Positions 1-13,767 of a stretch of DNA of 64,000 nt are shown here, one piece after another. How positions within the stretch are numbered: position 1 is the stretch's first letter; every line of letters starts with the position of its first letter. Made by a program: the position numbers and the translations under genes. This DNA comes from Saccoglossus kowalevskii (lineage: Eukaryota > Hemichordata > Enteropneusta > Harrimaniidae): NCBI RefSeq assembly GCF_000003605.2, contig NW_003109083.1, positions 528,332 through 592,331 on the forward strand. The letters run 5' to 3'. The notes under the pieces were generated by a model. It worked only from the letters and a program-made list of their open reading frames with translations, ran no database searches and was not told where the DNA came from.

Positions 1-740
1 TAGTTACATACTGGGCACATAATATCATCATCACAGTTACATACTGGGCACATAATATCACACTATTACAGTTACATAGTGGGTACATAATATCACACTA
101 TTATAGTCACATACTGGGCACATAATATCACACTATTATAGTTACACACTGAGCACATGATATCACACTATTACAGTTACATACTGGACACATTGTATCA
201 CACTATTATAGTTACATACTGGACACATAGTATCACACTATTACAGTCACATACTGGGCACAAAGTGTCACACAATTATAATTACATACTGGGCACATAG
301 TATCACACTATTACAGTTACATACTGGACACATAGTATCACACTATTACAGTTACATACTGGGCACATAATATCACACTATGACAGTTACATACTGGGCG
401 CATAGTATCACGCAATTACAGTTACATACTGGACGTATAGTATCACGCTATTACAGTTACATACTGGGCATATAATATCAAACTATGACAGTTACATACT
501 GGGCGCATAGTATCACGCTATTACAGTTACATACTGGGCACATAATATCACACTATGACAGTTACATACCGGGCGTATAGTATCCCGCTATTACAGTTAC
601 ATACTAGGAACATAGTATCATACTATTACAGTTACATACTGGGCACATAGTATCACGCTATTACAGTTACTTACTAGGCACATAGTATCACACTAATACA
701 GTTACATACTGGGCACATAGTATCACGCTATTACAGTTAC

Positions 741-880
741 ATATTGAGCAATAAGTATCACATTATTACACAGATACATACTTAGTACGTAGCATCACAC
801 GTTTACAAGGCTACATACTGTTTATATAACATAACGCTATTACACAGTTACGTACTGTGCACATAGTATCACACTATTAT
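741..880. repeat. Variant satellite block, copy 1
   Basis: A block of about 140 bp of atypical monomers, containing TACATACTTAGTACGTAGCA, a TTTACAAGGCTACATACTG segment and CACAGTTACGTACTGTGCAC. The same ordered set of variants recurs at 3181-3320 and 3790-3939, so whole blocks of monomers have been copied as a unit. Confidence 0.85.
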
Positions 881-3180
881 AGTTATATACTGGGCACATA
901 ACATCACACAATTACAGTTACATACTGGGCACATAATATCAAACTACTATAGTTACATACTTGGCACATAATATCACACTATTATAGTTACATAATGGGT
1001 ACATAATATCACTATCACAGTTACATACTGTGCACATAACATCACACTATTATATTTACATACTGTGCACATAATATCACTTTCACAGTTACATACTCGG
1101 CACAAAATATCACACTATTATATTTACATACTGTGCACATAATATCACTTTCACAGGTACATACGGGGCACAAAATATCACACTATTATATTTATATATT
1201 GTGCACATAATATCACTTTCACAGTTACATACTGGGCGCATAGTATCACACTATTATAGTTACATACTGGGCACATAGTATCACTATCACAGTTACATAC
1301 TGGGCACATAATATAACACTATTACAGTTACAAATTGGGCGCATATAGTTACATACTGGGCACATAGTATCACTAACACAGTTGCATGCTGGGAACATAA
1401 TATCACACTATTATAGTTACATACTAGGCACATAATATCACCATCACAGTTACATACTGGACACATAATATAACACTATTACTGTTACAAATTGGGCACA
1501 TAATATCACACCATTATAGTTACATTCTATGGAAACAGTTTCACACTATTATAGTTACACACTGGGCACATAGTTTCACACTATTATAGTCACATACTGG
1601 GCACATAATATCACACTATTATAGTTACATACTGGGCACATAGTTTCACAATCACAGTTGCATACTGGGCACATAATATCACACTATTATAGTTACATAC
1701 TGGGCACATAGTTTCACACTATTATAGTTACCTAATGGGCACATAATATCACTATCACAGTTACATACTTTACACATAATATAACACTATTACAGTTACA
1801 AGTTGGGCGCATAGTATCACAGTATTATATTTACATAATGGGCACATTGTATCACACTATTACAGTTAAATACTAGGCACGGCACATAGTATCACTATCA
1901 CAGTCACATATTGGGAACATAATATCACACTATTATAGTTATAAATTGGGCACATATAGTTACATATTGGGCACACAGTATCACTAACACAATGGCATAC
2001 TGGGCACATAATGTCACACTATTATAGTTACATACTGGGCAAATAGTTTCACACTATTACAGTTACATACTGGGCACATAATATCACACTAATACAGTTA
2101 CAAATTGGGCGCATAGTTTCACACTATTATAGTTACATACTGGGCACATAGTATCACTATAACAGTTACATACTGGGCACATAATATAACACTATTACAG
2201 TTACAAATTGGGCGTATAGTATCACACTATTACAGTTACAAACTGGGCGCATAGTATCACACTATTACTGTTACATACTTTGTACACAGTGTCACACTAT
2301 TACAGTTACATACTCGGCGCATAGAATCACACTATTACAGTTACATACTGATTACATTGTGTCACATTATTACAGTTACGTACTGGGCACATAGTGTCAA
2401 ACTATTACAGTTACATAATCGGCACATAATATCACTGTCACAGTTACATACTTGGTACATAAAATCACACTATTACAGTTTCAAATTTGGCGTATAGTAT
2501 CACACTATTACAGTTACAAACTGGGCGCATAGTATCACACTATTACTGTTACAAATTGGGCGCATAGTATTGTACTATTACAGTTACATAATGGGCTCAT
2601 AGTATCACACTATTACAGCTACATAATGGATACATGGTGTCACATTATTACAGTTACATACTGGGCACCTAGTGTCAAACTATTACAGTTACATAATAGG
2701 CACATAGTATCACACTATTACAGTTACTTACTGGGCGCATAGTATTGTACTATTACAGTTACATACTGGGCGCATAGTATTATACTATCACAGTTACATA
2801 CTTGGTACATAAAATCACACTATTACAGTTACATACTGGGCGCATAGTATTATACTATTACAGTTACATACTGGGCGCATAGTATTATACTATTATAGTT
2901 ACATACTGGGCGCATCGTATCACACCATTACAGTTACACACTGGGCACATAATATCGCACTATTACAGTTACAGGCTGAGCACATAATATCACAATATTA
3001 CAGTTACATAGTGCGCGCATAGTAACACACTTATAGTTACATACTGGACACATAATATCACTGTATTACAGTTACATACTGGGCACATAATATCACACTA
3101 TTACATGTTCATACTGGGAACATAGGATCACACTATTACAGTTACATAATGGGCACATATTATCACGTTATTACAGTTAC

Positions 3181-3320
3181 ATATTGAGCAATAAGTATCA
3201 CATTATTACACAGCTACATACTTAGTACGTAGCATCACACGTATACAAGGCTACATACTGTTTACGTAACATAACGCTATTACACAGTTACGTACTGTGC
3301 ACATAGTATCACACTATTAT
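3181..3320. repeat. Variant satellite block, copy 2
   Basis: Near-identical to the block at 741-880, with the same order of unusual monomers. Its start is 2440 bp after copy 1 and 609 bp before copy 3. Confidence 0.85.
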
Positions 3321-3789
3321 AGTAACATGCTGAGCACATAATATCACACCATTACAGTTAAACCTGGCGCATAGTATCACACTATTACAGTTACATACTT
3401 GGAACATAGTTCTACACTATCACAGTTACATACTTGGCACAGTGTCACACTATTACAGATACATACTGGGCACATAATATCACACTATTACAGTTACATA
3501 CTGGGCACATAATATCACACTATTACAGTTACAGACTGGGCACATAATATCACACTATTACAGTTACATAGTGCGCGCATAGTATCACACTTATAGTTAC
3601 TGGGCACATAGTGTCACACTATTATGTTCACATACTGGGTACATAATTTCACATTATCCTAGTTACATACTGGACACATAATATCACATGAGCACATAGT
3701 ATCACACTATGACAGTTACATACTGGGCGCATAGTATCACGCTATTACAGTTACATCCTGGGCACATAGTATCATGCTATTACCGTTAC

Positions 3790-3939
3790 ATATTGAGAAA
3801 TAAGTATCACATTATTACACAGGTACATACTTAGTACGTAGCTTTACACGTTTACATTGTTTACAAGGCTACATACTGATTACGTAACATAACGCTATTA
3901 CACAGTTACGTACTGTGCACATAGTAGCACACTATTATA
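3790..3939. repeat. Variant satellite block, copy 3 at array edge
   Basis: Third copy of the variant block, carrying a roughly 10-bp internal duplication (TTTACATTGTTTACAAGG). It is the last recognisable satellite before unique sequence begins near 3960. Confidence 0.8.
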
Positions 3940-3960
3940 CAGTTACATACTGATAACATT

Positions 3961-6900
3961 CTAATGTGGATAGCTTAACGCGCTACAGTTGTCACCCCGC
4001 CTTGTATTCGACGTGTATTGTCCGAGTGAAAAGTACATTGTTTGTTCATATGAGATTTGTGTGCTGTGTAACCACTGAAGCGTTTTGAAGTAATTCGTCG
4101 AAATAAGTATATTCATGGTTAAACTAAAATTTCATTTGCATTATGATTGTTTTGAACTACAATTGAACAAATGCTTCTGTTTAAATATGTTCATGAACTG
4201 GTTTAATAACAGTGAGATTTTGTTATTGTCCTTCGCATTGTACATTACATTTAATATTGAAATGGTGTTATTTCTTGTCATTAAACATATTTCAGAAATT
4301 GAAAATGTGTTCAAGAAACAACCATGAATAAACTGTATATATGTTTGTTTTTCTCAAATCCTGGAATGCAAAATACAATTGTGGTTTGAGGGGCTCTGAT
4401 CTGTAAATACACAATGCAGTGCTAAATAAATGTCATACGTCATTTACAATATCTCGGGTCTAGTAAAAATCATTGTTATTTGTCTTGTGACATTCCACCC
4501 ATCACTTGCGGTTGCTCAGTTTTGTTGATTAAAACAAACAATCTGTTATTTCGTTGCTCACCGTGTTGTATATGGTGACACGTGTCATGTATTTCACATA
4601 TAAACCTTTTAGTGTCATATTTCATTCTGATGAGAGCTCTTCAAAGCAAAACGATATACTGACATTGAGTCAAGAAAAACGTTAAATTTCATCAATGTGT
4701 AAACGTTCCAATTGTCGAATGCCAATATGTGTAGACGCGTAAAATGCATCTGCCACCGTTACAAACAGCGGCAGTAAAACGCATGTGTCCGAGACGCAAA
4801 GCGACACAGTAGTACAGTACAACAAGACGTAAGGGAGAGAGAGAGAGCAGTCTAAAAATTTGTCTGTGAAGTGTGGGGTCTGCATGTGATATTGATACAA
4901 GTAAACAACTGTCATTTGCACGCTGAATGCCGCTTTACCGTCCACAGTCAGCTGTTTTTTTTTGTACTAGGGCAATGAGGGTCAGGGTTACCGCGTTCAG
5001 AATTGTATAATGCTGTTGTAAGAACTGACTAATAATTTAGGCAGTGGTTATCAACGAGTTCCGTTAATTGCAAGGCGGCTGTATTCCGCTATACATGCAA
5101 TAAGGCTTTCTAAAGAGATTTTTCTTAAAATTTGCGCCAGTGTAGTGCGTGCGCATTGCGTTTGTTTATGAATAATGAGAATACGTCACTGACGGCGCCT
5201 TGAGAAACACTCTGATAGCGAAAGTGATTATTTATCCGGCCCTTTTTTCCAAACCTATGTAAAAAGATATATAATATTCAGGTTATTAACAAAATATGGG
5301 AATTTATGTTCTCTTGCCTCATATACTCCATGAGTATTTTGTTTATGTTATTTATCATATGATGGGATCAAAAGGTCAAAAAATTACAATAACAGAAATA
5401 CAAATACGACAGCACCATAGGTTACAAAGATATATATCACAGAATATCGAAATCGATGTATAAGTAATACGATATTCGTCGTTTACTACAAAGGCATATG
5501 ACCACTTCCTGCTGCCAGGCTGAAATATCAATTTCAGTTACTTTGCAATAAACCTTATGCCTGTTTAAACTTTTGACCACCGTAGACAATTTGTAACACC
5601 CTTCAACAAAATAAACCTTCATTTTTTATACATTTGAGGAAGACCAGTAAACAATTGTCAATACACTCCATTTGGTCTAACATTTCAAAAGAAATTAGAG
5701 AAAATATATTCAAATCTACAAAATGTAACACTAAAATATTGTTGGGGAACATTAAGGTATTTAGAGTCTTTAAAACAACAAAGAAGCACTAACAGTGTAT
5801 ACATACTTAAAATGATAGCGACAACACTCGTATCACTATTGCATTTTGCATTAGAGTAAATGAGCTTTCCAGCTTAGTGTAAATATATGTATATACATAC
5901 ATAACACTGAAATGCGCGTAATAAAACAATTACAGTAATTGCAGTCTCACACTGATCCACATTAAGTGTATTCAGTTGTATTGATTGGTGAATGATTAAC
6001 TGTCTTGTTTTAGTAAAAGAAGCGACGAGAAGACTAACATATAAAGCGCACTTTGTTACGCTATATATAGATTATTATATTGCTCGATATATCAGGTAGA
6101 AAGAACCCAATTTCACAAATAAAACACAACCAATATAAAAAAAGAATTGACTTATTAGTAATAAAAATTAGGAACATAATGTATTGGAAATCTGTTAGCA
6201 ATGGCAAACTTGGATATTCAGTATTCAGCATTTCTCAGTATATTTTGATGATGGGTAATGATATAATCTGTATACCATTTTTGTTCAGCCTTTCAAAATT
6301 AATTCAAAAGGCCTCTCTCGTTCGAAACCAATCATTACTCAATAGGGCATTTAACAATAGTGATGATTTCAGTATTAATCGAAAACACATAGGTCATCAA
6401 TAAAATAAAAATGTGGTTGCTACAAACAAGACTATAGTTGTTTCATCTGTAATATTTTTTTATAGGTTTAAAAATTATTTTTTATATTCTTAATTAAAAA
6501 AAAATGTTAATTGTTTAACGAATGTCATTAACTGAGGATATTAATGATAATACTATGGAACTGAATTTATTTATAGATTTACAAATTATTTTTCAAATTC
6601 TGAGAATAAAAAAAAATGTTAATTGTTTAATAAATTATCATTAACTGCGAATAATAGTGATAATACTACGGAGCTGCGGTGTATATTTTAGTATCACCCA
6701 CTCTTATAACGCTGTTACTATAATTCTGTCTTTATAGACATTGACATTTCTAACGACCATGTTATTTCAGCAACTGAAACCACCACCCAAGTTATTATGC
6801 TAATTAAGCACGTACCAAACGACAAATTATAAAAAATCTGTGAGACATTAAACAATAGTTGTAAACTGTTTCTCAAACAGGTTTACTTCAATAACATGTT

Positions 6901-9900
6901 GTGCATATCTATATGAACACGAAAACAATTCACACGCACGTTTTAACAAACCATAGTGTATAGCTGGGTTCTAGTTTTAACAAGGTTCATATACCTGAAT
7001 TATTCTCAATAATTGACCACATCTCTGTTACACATCCATATTAACCAATTATTGACGCGCGAAATTTATTTATCCTCAAATGGTTTCATTTTCAAATTAT
7101 ACCTAGTTGACTAATATAAAAACGGATTAAGATATATGCGGATTAAGAAATGTTAGATGTGAGTATTATATATGGGCAATGTAACATATAACGCGTGTCT
7201 AGTGCCTGATGAACTAAGTTCTTGTGTTTTGTTGCAGTTTGTTATTATCCCTGGTTTACACGCACTCTTATTTAATAGTAGGATAGGATCACTGAGACGT
7301 GATATGACTTTATGAACTTTTAAATCTGTGTGCAATATAGCAGTGTTTTAGTTCACATGCATACTATTATGTTGTGTCTACATATAGTCATTAGACACGC
7401 AAAGAAACGTGCGTAGTACTACTCATTTTGTACAGAGTGGATGTTGATATGTTCAGCATTCTGTGTTTCACATGTTCTAATGTGTAAAATATTAGAAATA
7501 TATAAAGTACATATTGTTTATTTTGTGATTGAGCGACTTTAAATAAACAGTAAATCGGCAGATGTTGCTTATCCCGGTTATCCTGATACCATTGTACCTC
7601 GTAGTGTGTCACGCCACCGTGTCTAATAAATAGGACAGACTCACAATCGTAGAGTAAATCAACGTAATAGTAACAAATATACAATATATTACCAGGTGAA
7701 TGTTAACATAGTTGTCGGCTTTAATTGTAATAGAATCCCCTCCCCAAGAAAACGATTAGTGTATGGTAATAGTTGATGTTAAAAATTACCGTAAATATTT
7801 GTGATGTTCGATTTGTGTAAACATGTGACACACAAGAACAGTCTGTGTTTTCATTCTATATACACAAGTCGTAGCTAGGGGGGGTCAGTGACATGTAACA
7901 AGTGGCACTTCAATTTAACGTCAAGCACTGATGCTATACGAAAGTTCATTTACCTATGTCGCTTTACCGCGACTGTGTTTCAATTAATGCAAATCTTACA
8001 CAACGTAGTTACTGGTTTTAGATATTTCAATTGCAGGCAGTCAGTTTAATAAATTTGCTAACATGGCAGTCTATAATTGATATATATTTGGCAGCATGTG
8101 TTACTGAAACTGACTGAGACGTGTGAATTTTAAGAGATTCTCTGAATTCGCTAATAAATTAAACAATGTCTGATTTTAATAAACATAACATCAATAATTA
8201 ACATTTTTTTATATTTAATATGTTTCTATATACATTTTGCAAATTCTATTACTAATTGAGCAAACTGTAACTGTTAAATGATGGTAATTATTGATCATAT
8301 CAAGTTTAAATATGCTAATCTGTCCGACAGTAAACACCTTGTTGTCACAGATCAATATTCAATCAATTGCATGGCGTTGTCAGTTGAATGTCGAGTACTC
8401 TGAAAGCAACGTATTCAAAGGATCATTTGATGGTATTTTTAGTGAGTGTGATATGTACTATTAATACGTCACCAATATGTGGCTTTGCTCGTAGTTAGTT
8501 TGTGCGCGCACGGACATCGTCTTATGCACAAATGCAATTTTGTTTTAATAATTATTGCACGACTGGTTACGAAACATACTTGTATGACATACTCGGACTT
8601 GCTGCAATTACTATATATAATATTTATATAGACATAAGAATTTGTAATATTGATTTATGCCCATGCAGTCACCGTATCTATATTGTATATAAATAGATAT
8701 AATTGAAATGCATATAATAATTATATGCGACACGAATACAGGTTAAAATGAACTGGTGACATACTAATGCAATTGCATATGACAACAGATATTAGCATCA
8801 TGTAAACTATAAAAAAAACAGAATTCAAATCGTTGTCATAATTTGCATATTATCTGTGTTACTGATATTTGCTCCCTCCCTCTGTGACAATCAGTCACAC
8901 GACCAGACAAATCCATAAACAAGAAATACTTACGTGGATATTACGACCACCTGCGTTCATCTAGGACCGACATTGCGCATAAAGAACGTCCTTCGCCCAT
9001 TATGTTATGGGTTTTTTTCTTCTTTTATTAGCGGCAGTGGAAAATGCATAGTTAATTGACTTCGAAACACCTGACATTACTTCTTCAATATGTTCTCCGT
9101 GTACCTTGTCTGATTTATTCCGATTTGCTCATTCAGTGTAAATGTAACTGTATACCGTTTGCAATGTACACGGTGTTTATGAGTGAGATATTTCGATTAG
9201 CCATGTTGTCGTTTTTGTAAAATTTGTGTGTACATGACTGATTCGCCTGGATGACATGATTGATTGTATTTCATATCCATACCATATAAGCATAGTGTAC
9301 TCTTCATTCATTTTGTAAACATAGCATCCAATATGGTGGGCATATTGTGACATTTTGTGATAGCATTCGTAATCCAAATATCTACTAATAATAATATATT
9401 TAATTATACTCCGCAATGTTTTGAGACGTACGCGTGACGTAAACGGACATTTTTTTTGAAAAACTAAAATACAGAATAATAAAAAATAAATAAAAATAAT
9501 AAATCATAACAATCATACGGTGGCGGCCACATGGCGGACATATACCCAGGGACACTAGCGTCTAAACTGTGGACATTTGAACTCTAAACACCTGCTCCCA
9601 GGAATGCCAAACAGTAAACTGTAGTTCAACCAGGAATCAAGGGCATGACAACTTCAGTTGTTCTAACTGATAGGCTAGTTCTGATTTCAAGTAATATTGA
9701 ATAGTATGGCTTGTCGTAGACAACTATTCTCAAAATTAATAAATTTCACACTATTTATTTAATAACGTCAATGATGTGAACTTTTTTTTTTACTTTCTTG
9801 TTGTTTAAATCCGAGAGGCGAAAAATGTCATTCTACTGCTGGAATTAATTTAACAATGACTTACTAAATCAAATTTGTTAACTAAAATTATGTTTGTTCT

Positions 9901-12900
9901 AATTTTGCACGCAGTGTTCAAATATCTCCCAATACATGTTCGCTACATCATAGCCAAATACACTGAAGAGTAAAAAAAAGGTATTGTCATCATCAAGTAC
10001 AAGATGATAAGATATATAGTTGGGCGTCTCAAATATGGATGAGATCTTGTCCAAAACATTAGCAGTCCCAACGTCGAACAAACGGGTATAGAATGGTATG
10101 TATGGAAACCATTGCATTTGTTACAAAGACATTTTATGATAGGCTAAATAATATATGTACTACTATAAACAATGTCATATTGTTACTTTCTGTGAATAGG
10201 CATAACAAATGTCTCTTAGACACTTTCTTTACACTATGCAATGTCTTCCTGTGACATTAACGTAACCAATCGGATATAAAAAGGACACCTATGACCAGCG
10301 ACTGTGTGCGTTTATATGCGATTGTCATTATATAAGATTAAATGTCTGTCTTCTGTTGCGGTAACGAGGTTAATTAATTTGTCATTTGTCAATTGGCGAC
10401 GCCGGGCATAAGGCCGATTATTGGTATCAGTATATAATTGCTAACTCAAATTTGGAGAACATTTCTTTATATTTTGAATAACTTTAATTAACTTTAATAA
10501 CATTGATAATATTGAAGTGAACGACATTTTGCATGTACAATATTAATGAGCTGATATCAGCTACAAGACAGCGATTCGAAAATACTGTGTACACGTTTCA
10601 TTTATTTTAATACCGCGTTTTATTAATTTGTTGATTATATTTTTGTTAATTAGCGACAACTCGGTAACATACGACTGTGTATTACCCATACACTTGACAG
10701 CGTACGATGACTTATCCTTCCGGATTATTCTAACTTCCGTCAGTGTTGTTACAACTCTAAACTATACTATAGTATTTTTGTTATATCCGCTCACTTCTTT
10801 GAATGTCACTAGGCGATTTGTGGTATTGTCAGTGAGTGCAGCTGTCGGGGATGTCAATCAAACTTACCAGCGTGTGCGTCAGAAACGGAAGTTAACAGTG
10901 ACAACACAATTTCAACTATGGCTAGACTACAGAGATCAGCGTCCTATTGACGCCATTATGTGAGTGGTATCGACGCCGTTTCAAGGCAACACCCTTCACC
11001 TTAAAGCCGACATGCCTTTCAATATTCAATAACAAGTATATGTGCGATGACAGTTACATGAACAGAATAAGCCGTTGTACAATGCGCGCAAGTTGTGGCT
11101 ACAAATCGCCAGTGTTTATTTAATATAATATTCATTTGAGTGATTCGTTTTAATGTATATTAGCAATCTCCGTCGCCATCTACGTGAAAATACAGTGTGT
11201 TTATTTTTGATAATATTTAGAATTTCAACGTGTCGTAATTTCGTTTATTATTCATTTTCTCTCCTACCTAGTATATACATTTTTTTTCAAATCAATAGAC
11301 CTTTCAATGAGATGTTGTACGTTTAAAAATTCTTTCCAAACTCCCCGTAGTTTGTACTTACTGTAAAAGTGTCCTTGTCTGAAGCAAAACACGGTAGGAA
11401 CAATACGTTCCATGTGACAATCATGGTTATGTGTTTCAGTCAAATATTTGATGACAGCCTGTCGTTTGATAGATGTGATTGGCTGATGTTCGCAGTACGG
11501 ATGGTCAAATGAAAGTTATTGTTGAAGACAGGATTAATAGCAATGTCACCGGGAGTTAAAATAGATTCAACTTAACATGTCGACCTATGTGCGGGTATAT
11601 TGGATGGATGGGAAAATAAATGTATCTAAGAGCTTTAGTGACATTGCCCATTTGAGCGCAATACACAATGTGACCAAACATGCTGAGTGAATCTCCTTGA
11701 CAGTCTAAGTGTTATATAAACCCATGTCACGTCAGTTGTCCGGTAATTTAAACTTCAAGTAGTGCTGAGGAATTGAGTCAATATAGGATGCTAATAGACT
11801 GATCTAATAACTGTACTTGAAACCAAACACCAAAGAATCAATACTCGTGTAATTGTTTTTAGTTTTTATAAGTAGGTTAGGATTGGTAGGTACGTTGGGT
11901 CGGTAGGTTGGATTCTTCCTATAATACTATGATAACAGCTTTGCGTTTTCCAAAATGTGAAATACCTTCGTTTTAGGGGGAAAACAGCTAATTTGGACGA
12001 GAAAATGAAATACTAGTAAATATATAATTGATTTGTATTTGAAATATTTTACAATTTAAAATGACTGTCAAAAGTAGAACTATAAAAAAACAGAAAGCCA
12101 ATATTTAAATCTAAAAACAAGCTTGGTTTTAATTTGAACTAACTTCATGTAATATATTAATGAGGTAAACATCTCATTTTCTTTTGTTAGTAGCGCCATG
12201 CTTCTTTACTCTATGATAAATAGTTACTCATATGTTTAACAAATTACAGAAGTAATTTCCCTGTCTGACTGAAGAGGGCGCATGTATACAAGTTTATATG
12301 TGGTATACTTTTTCCTGTGTATTACATATGGTCATTATTCTCAAGATAGTTCGCTTTAAGTTGTTGACGGTGATCCACAGTTAAATGAGTATTGTCTGTA
12401 ATAACAAATTCATACCTTGGATCAAATGCTTTCATGGAATCACAACACCAATTTTTAATTTTATGACTCAACCCATTTAATTATTCAATAATGTAGGTAA
12501 TTCATTTCCAGAAGGCTGTCAAATTTACCCGTACATAATTGTACACACTCACAAACGACACACACAATTTCTAAAGTTCGCGTAATCATGTGTTTCTGAC
12601 ACAAAGATGTGTGCTAACAATGAAGCTCGACATTTGTCGTAGTACAATAAAATAAACACTTACGTACATGGGTGCGTGCTGTAAAGTGGTTCACAAACAA
12701 AAGAAAAATACTCAAAGAAACTTAATCATTCTAAAATGCTATGTCTGTCGTGCCGGAAAATAGAATGACTTGACCTAAAAGGAGTGTAAAGAATCAATCA
12801 GACATTTTCGAATGTTCAGTTCACTGACGCTTAATTTAATACCCACAGTCAACTACGCAACAATCTGCGCAAGTCTTGAAGGTTTAACGTACTATAAGTG

Positions 12901-13543
12901 CTGTTCATATGTTACATTATCGTCTGTTTTTCAAACAGAAAAGTTTGATGTTATGTTTTGTTAAGAGTAGTGGCGATTGTTGTCAACATTAAGCCTAACA
13001 CACTTTACATCCATGCTAAATAATGCATACGTGGCTCGAGCAATATACAAATATTCGCTGCTATGTGATATGGGTGACCACGTTTTTTGATAACTATATA
13101 TTATTATAGAATGATCTAATATATCACGTGATGGGTTCATCATAGTATGATATACAAATATGGTAAAGCTATTTTGACAGCTATTCAAATATCAGACATA
13201 CAATTCGATTAGCAAAGCGTGGTATGATTGGAGTCTGTGACAACGCGGCATGTAACTGCCAAATTGGGTCAAGTTGGGGATATGGTAGAACTGCTCAAAC
13301 TAGCCAGTGTACTGAGCAATTAATACACAGTTAACAATATTAAGAATAACAATTGTTGAAGGCGCACCATTGTCGCGCCAAGTAAACTATTGCCGCAAGT
13401 CTATTACCTGGATAATAAGTACAACATACCAAGATCGGATTTCTGACAAGCAGTAAAGTCAGTTTAATCGTATGATCTTGTTTGTAGCCTTATTTTAAAT
13501 TTGTTATTAACTCTATAAGTTTGATACAATATTCTTGTTGTAG
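3961..13543. other. AT-rich region without recognised gene
   Basis: About 9.6 kb between the satellite and the first gene A exon found. Short open frames occur on both strands, but none shows a domain, a convincing splice context or similarity to the neighbouring receptor genes. I looked specifically for gene A's missing 68-nt exon (ending ATG|GT and encoding a GPPVN-type strand) and its 71-nt exon (DPxYDxxLRPN type) and found neither. The only structure noted is an imperfect 111-bp tandem duplication at 6461-6676. Gene A's promoter or early exons could still be hidden here. Confidence 0.6.
6461..6676. repeat. Imperfect tandem duplication, 111-bp period
   Basis: Two adjacent units start TATAGGTTTA (6461) and TATAGATTTA (6572). 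They share an A-run followed by ATGTTAATTGTTTAA, then a CATTAACTG segment and GATAATACTA near the end. Divergence is moderate, so this is an old local duplication. Confidence 0.8.
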
Positions 13544-13767
13544 GACTATGGAGCAACACTCTTCCTATCCCTTCGATGGGATGATCCAAGACTAAGTTTC
13601 ATTGGAATTGAACCAATTGATCTACGCTCTGGGTCGAATTTACTGGATAAAATATGGACACCCGATTTGTATTTCACAAACGTAAAAGAGGCCAAAATAC
13701 ATGAGGTTACTGTGACCAATAAACACGTACGCATTCATCCAGATGGCCATGTGCTCTACGATATGAG
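13544..13767 (+). CDS. Gene A exon homologous to gene B exon 4
   Basis: This 224-nt exon encodes loop D through loop E of the ligand-binding domain. It starts DYGATLFLSLRWDDPRL after TTGTTGTAG and ends GAT ATG AG before gtacag. Same length and phases as gene B exon 4. The loop-D position that is Arg in glycine receptors is Ser here (13568-13570), and the loop-E Ser position is Asp (13760-13762). It also encodes EPIDLRSGS and IWTPDLYF, both standard in anion-channel subunits. Confidence 0.93.

Larger units (their letters stand above)
1..3960. repeat. 35-bp tandem satellite array
   Basis: About 110 head-to-tail copies of a roughly 35-bp monomer that starts near GTTACATACTGGGCACATAA and ends in an AT-rich ATCACACTATTACA-like tail. 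Monomers differ by point changes; a shortened form (about 33 bp, ending ATCACTATCACA or ATCACTTTCACA) is common between about 1000 and 2500. The array runs off the left edge, so its full length is unknown. It stops abruptly near 3960, where unique sequence begins. Nothing in it looks coding. Typical satellite DNA; a centromeric, subtelomeric or interstitial location cannot be told from here. Confidence 0.95.

Noticed and set aside
1-3960. CRISPR-like regularly spaced repeats.
   Set aside because: Units are contiguous and all similar, without unique spacers; this is a eukaryotic satellite.
4682-4945. Minus-strand hydrophobic 87-codon frame next to the satellite.
   Set aside because: No signal-peptide layout, domain or splice support.
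10628-10963. A 111-codon open frame whose end (TTQFQLWLDYRDQR) faintly resembles the loop-D strand of nicotinic receptors.
   Set aside because: No other receptor motif, no splice sites in the right place and no match to gene B exons 2-3. Length is within chance for AT-rich DNA.
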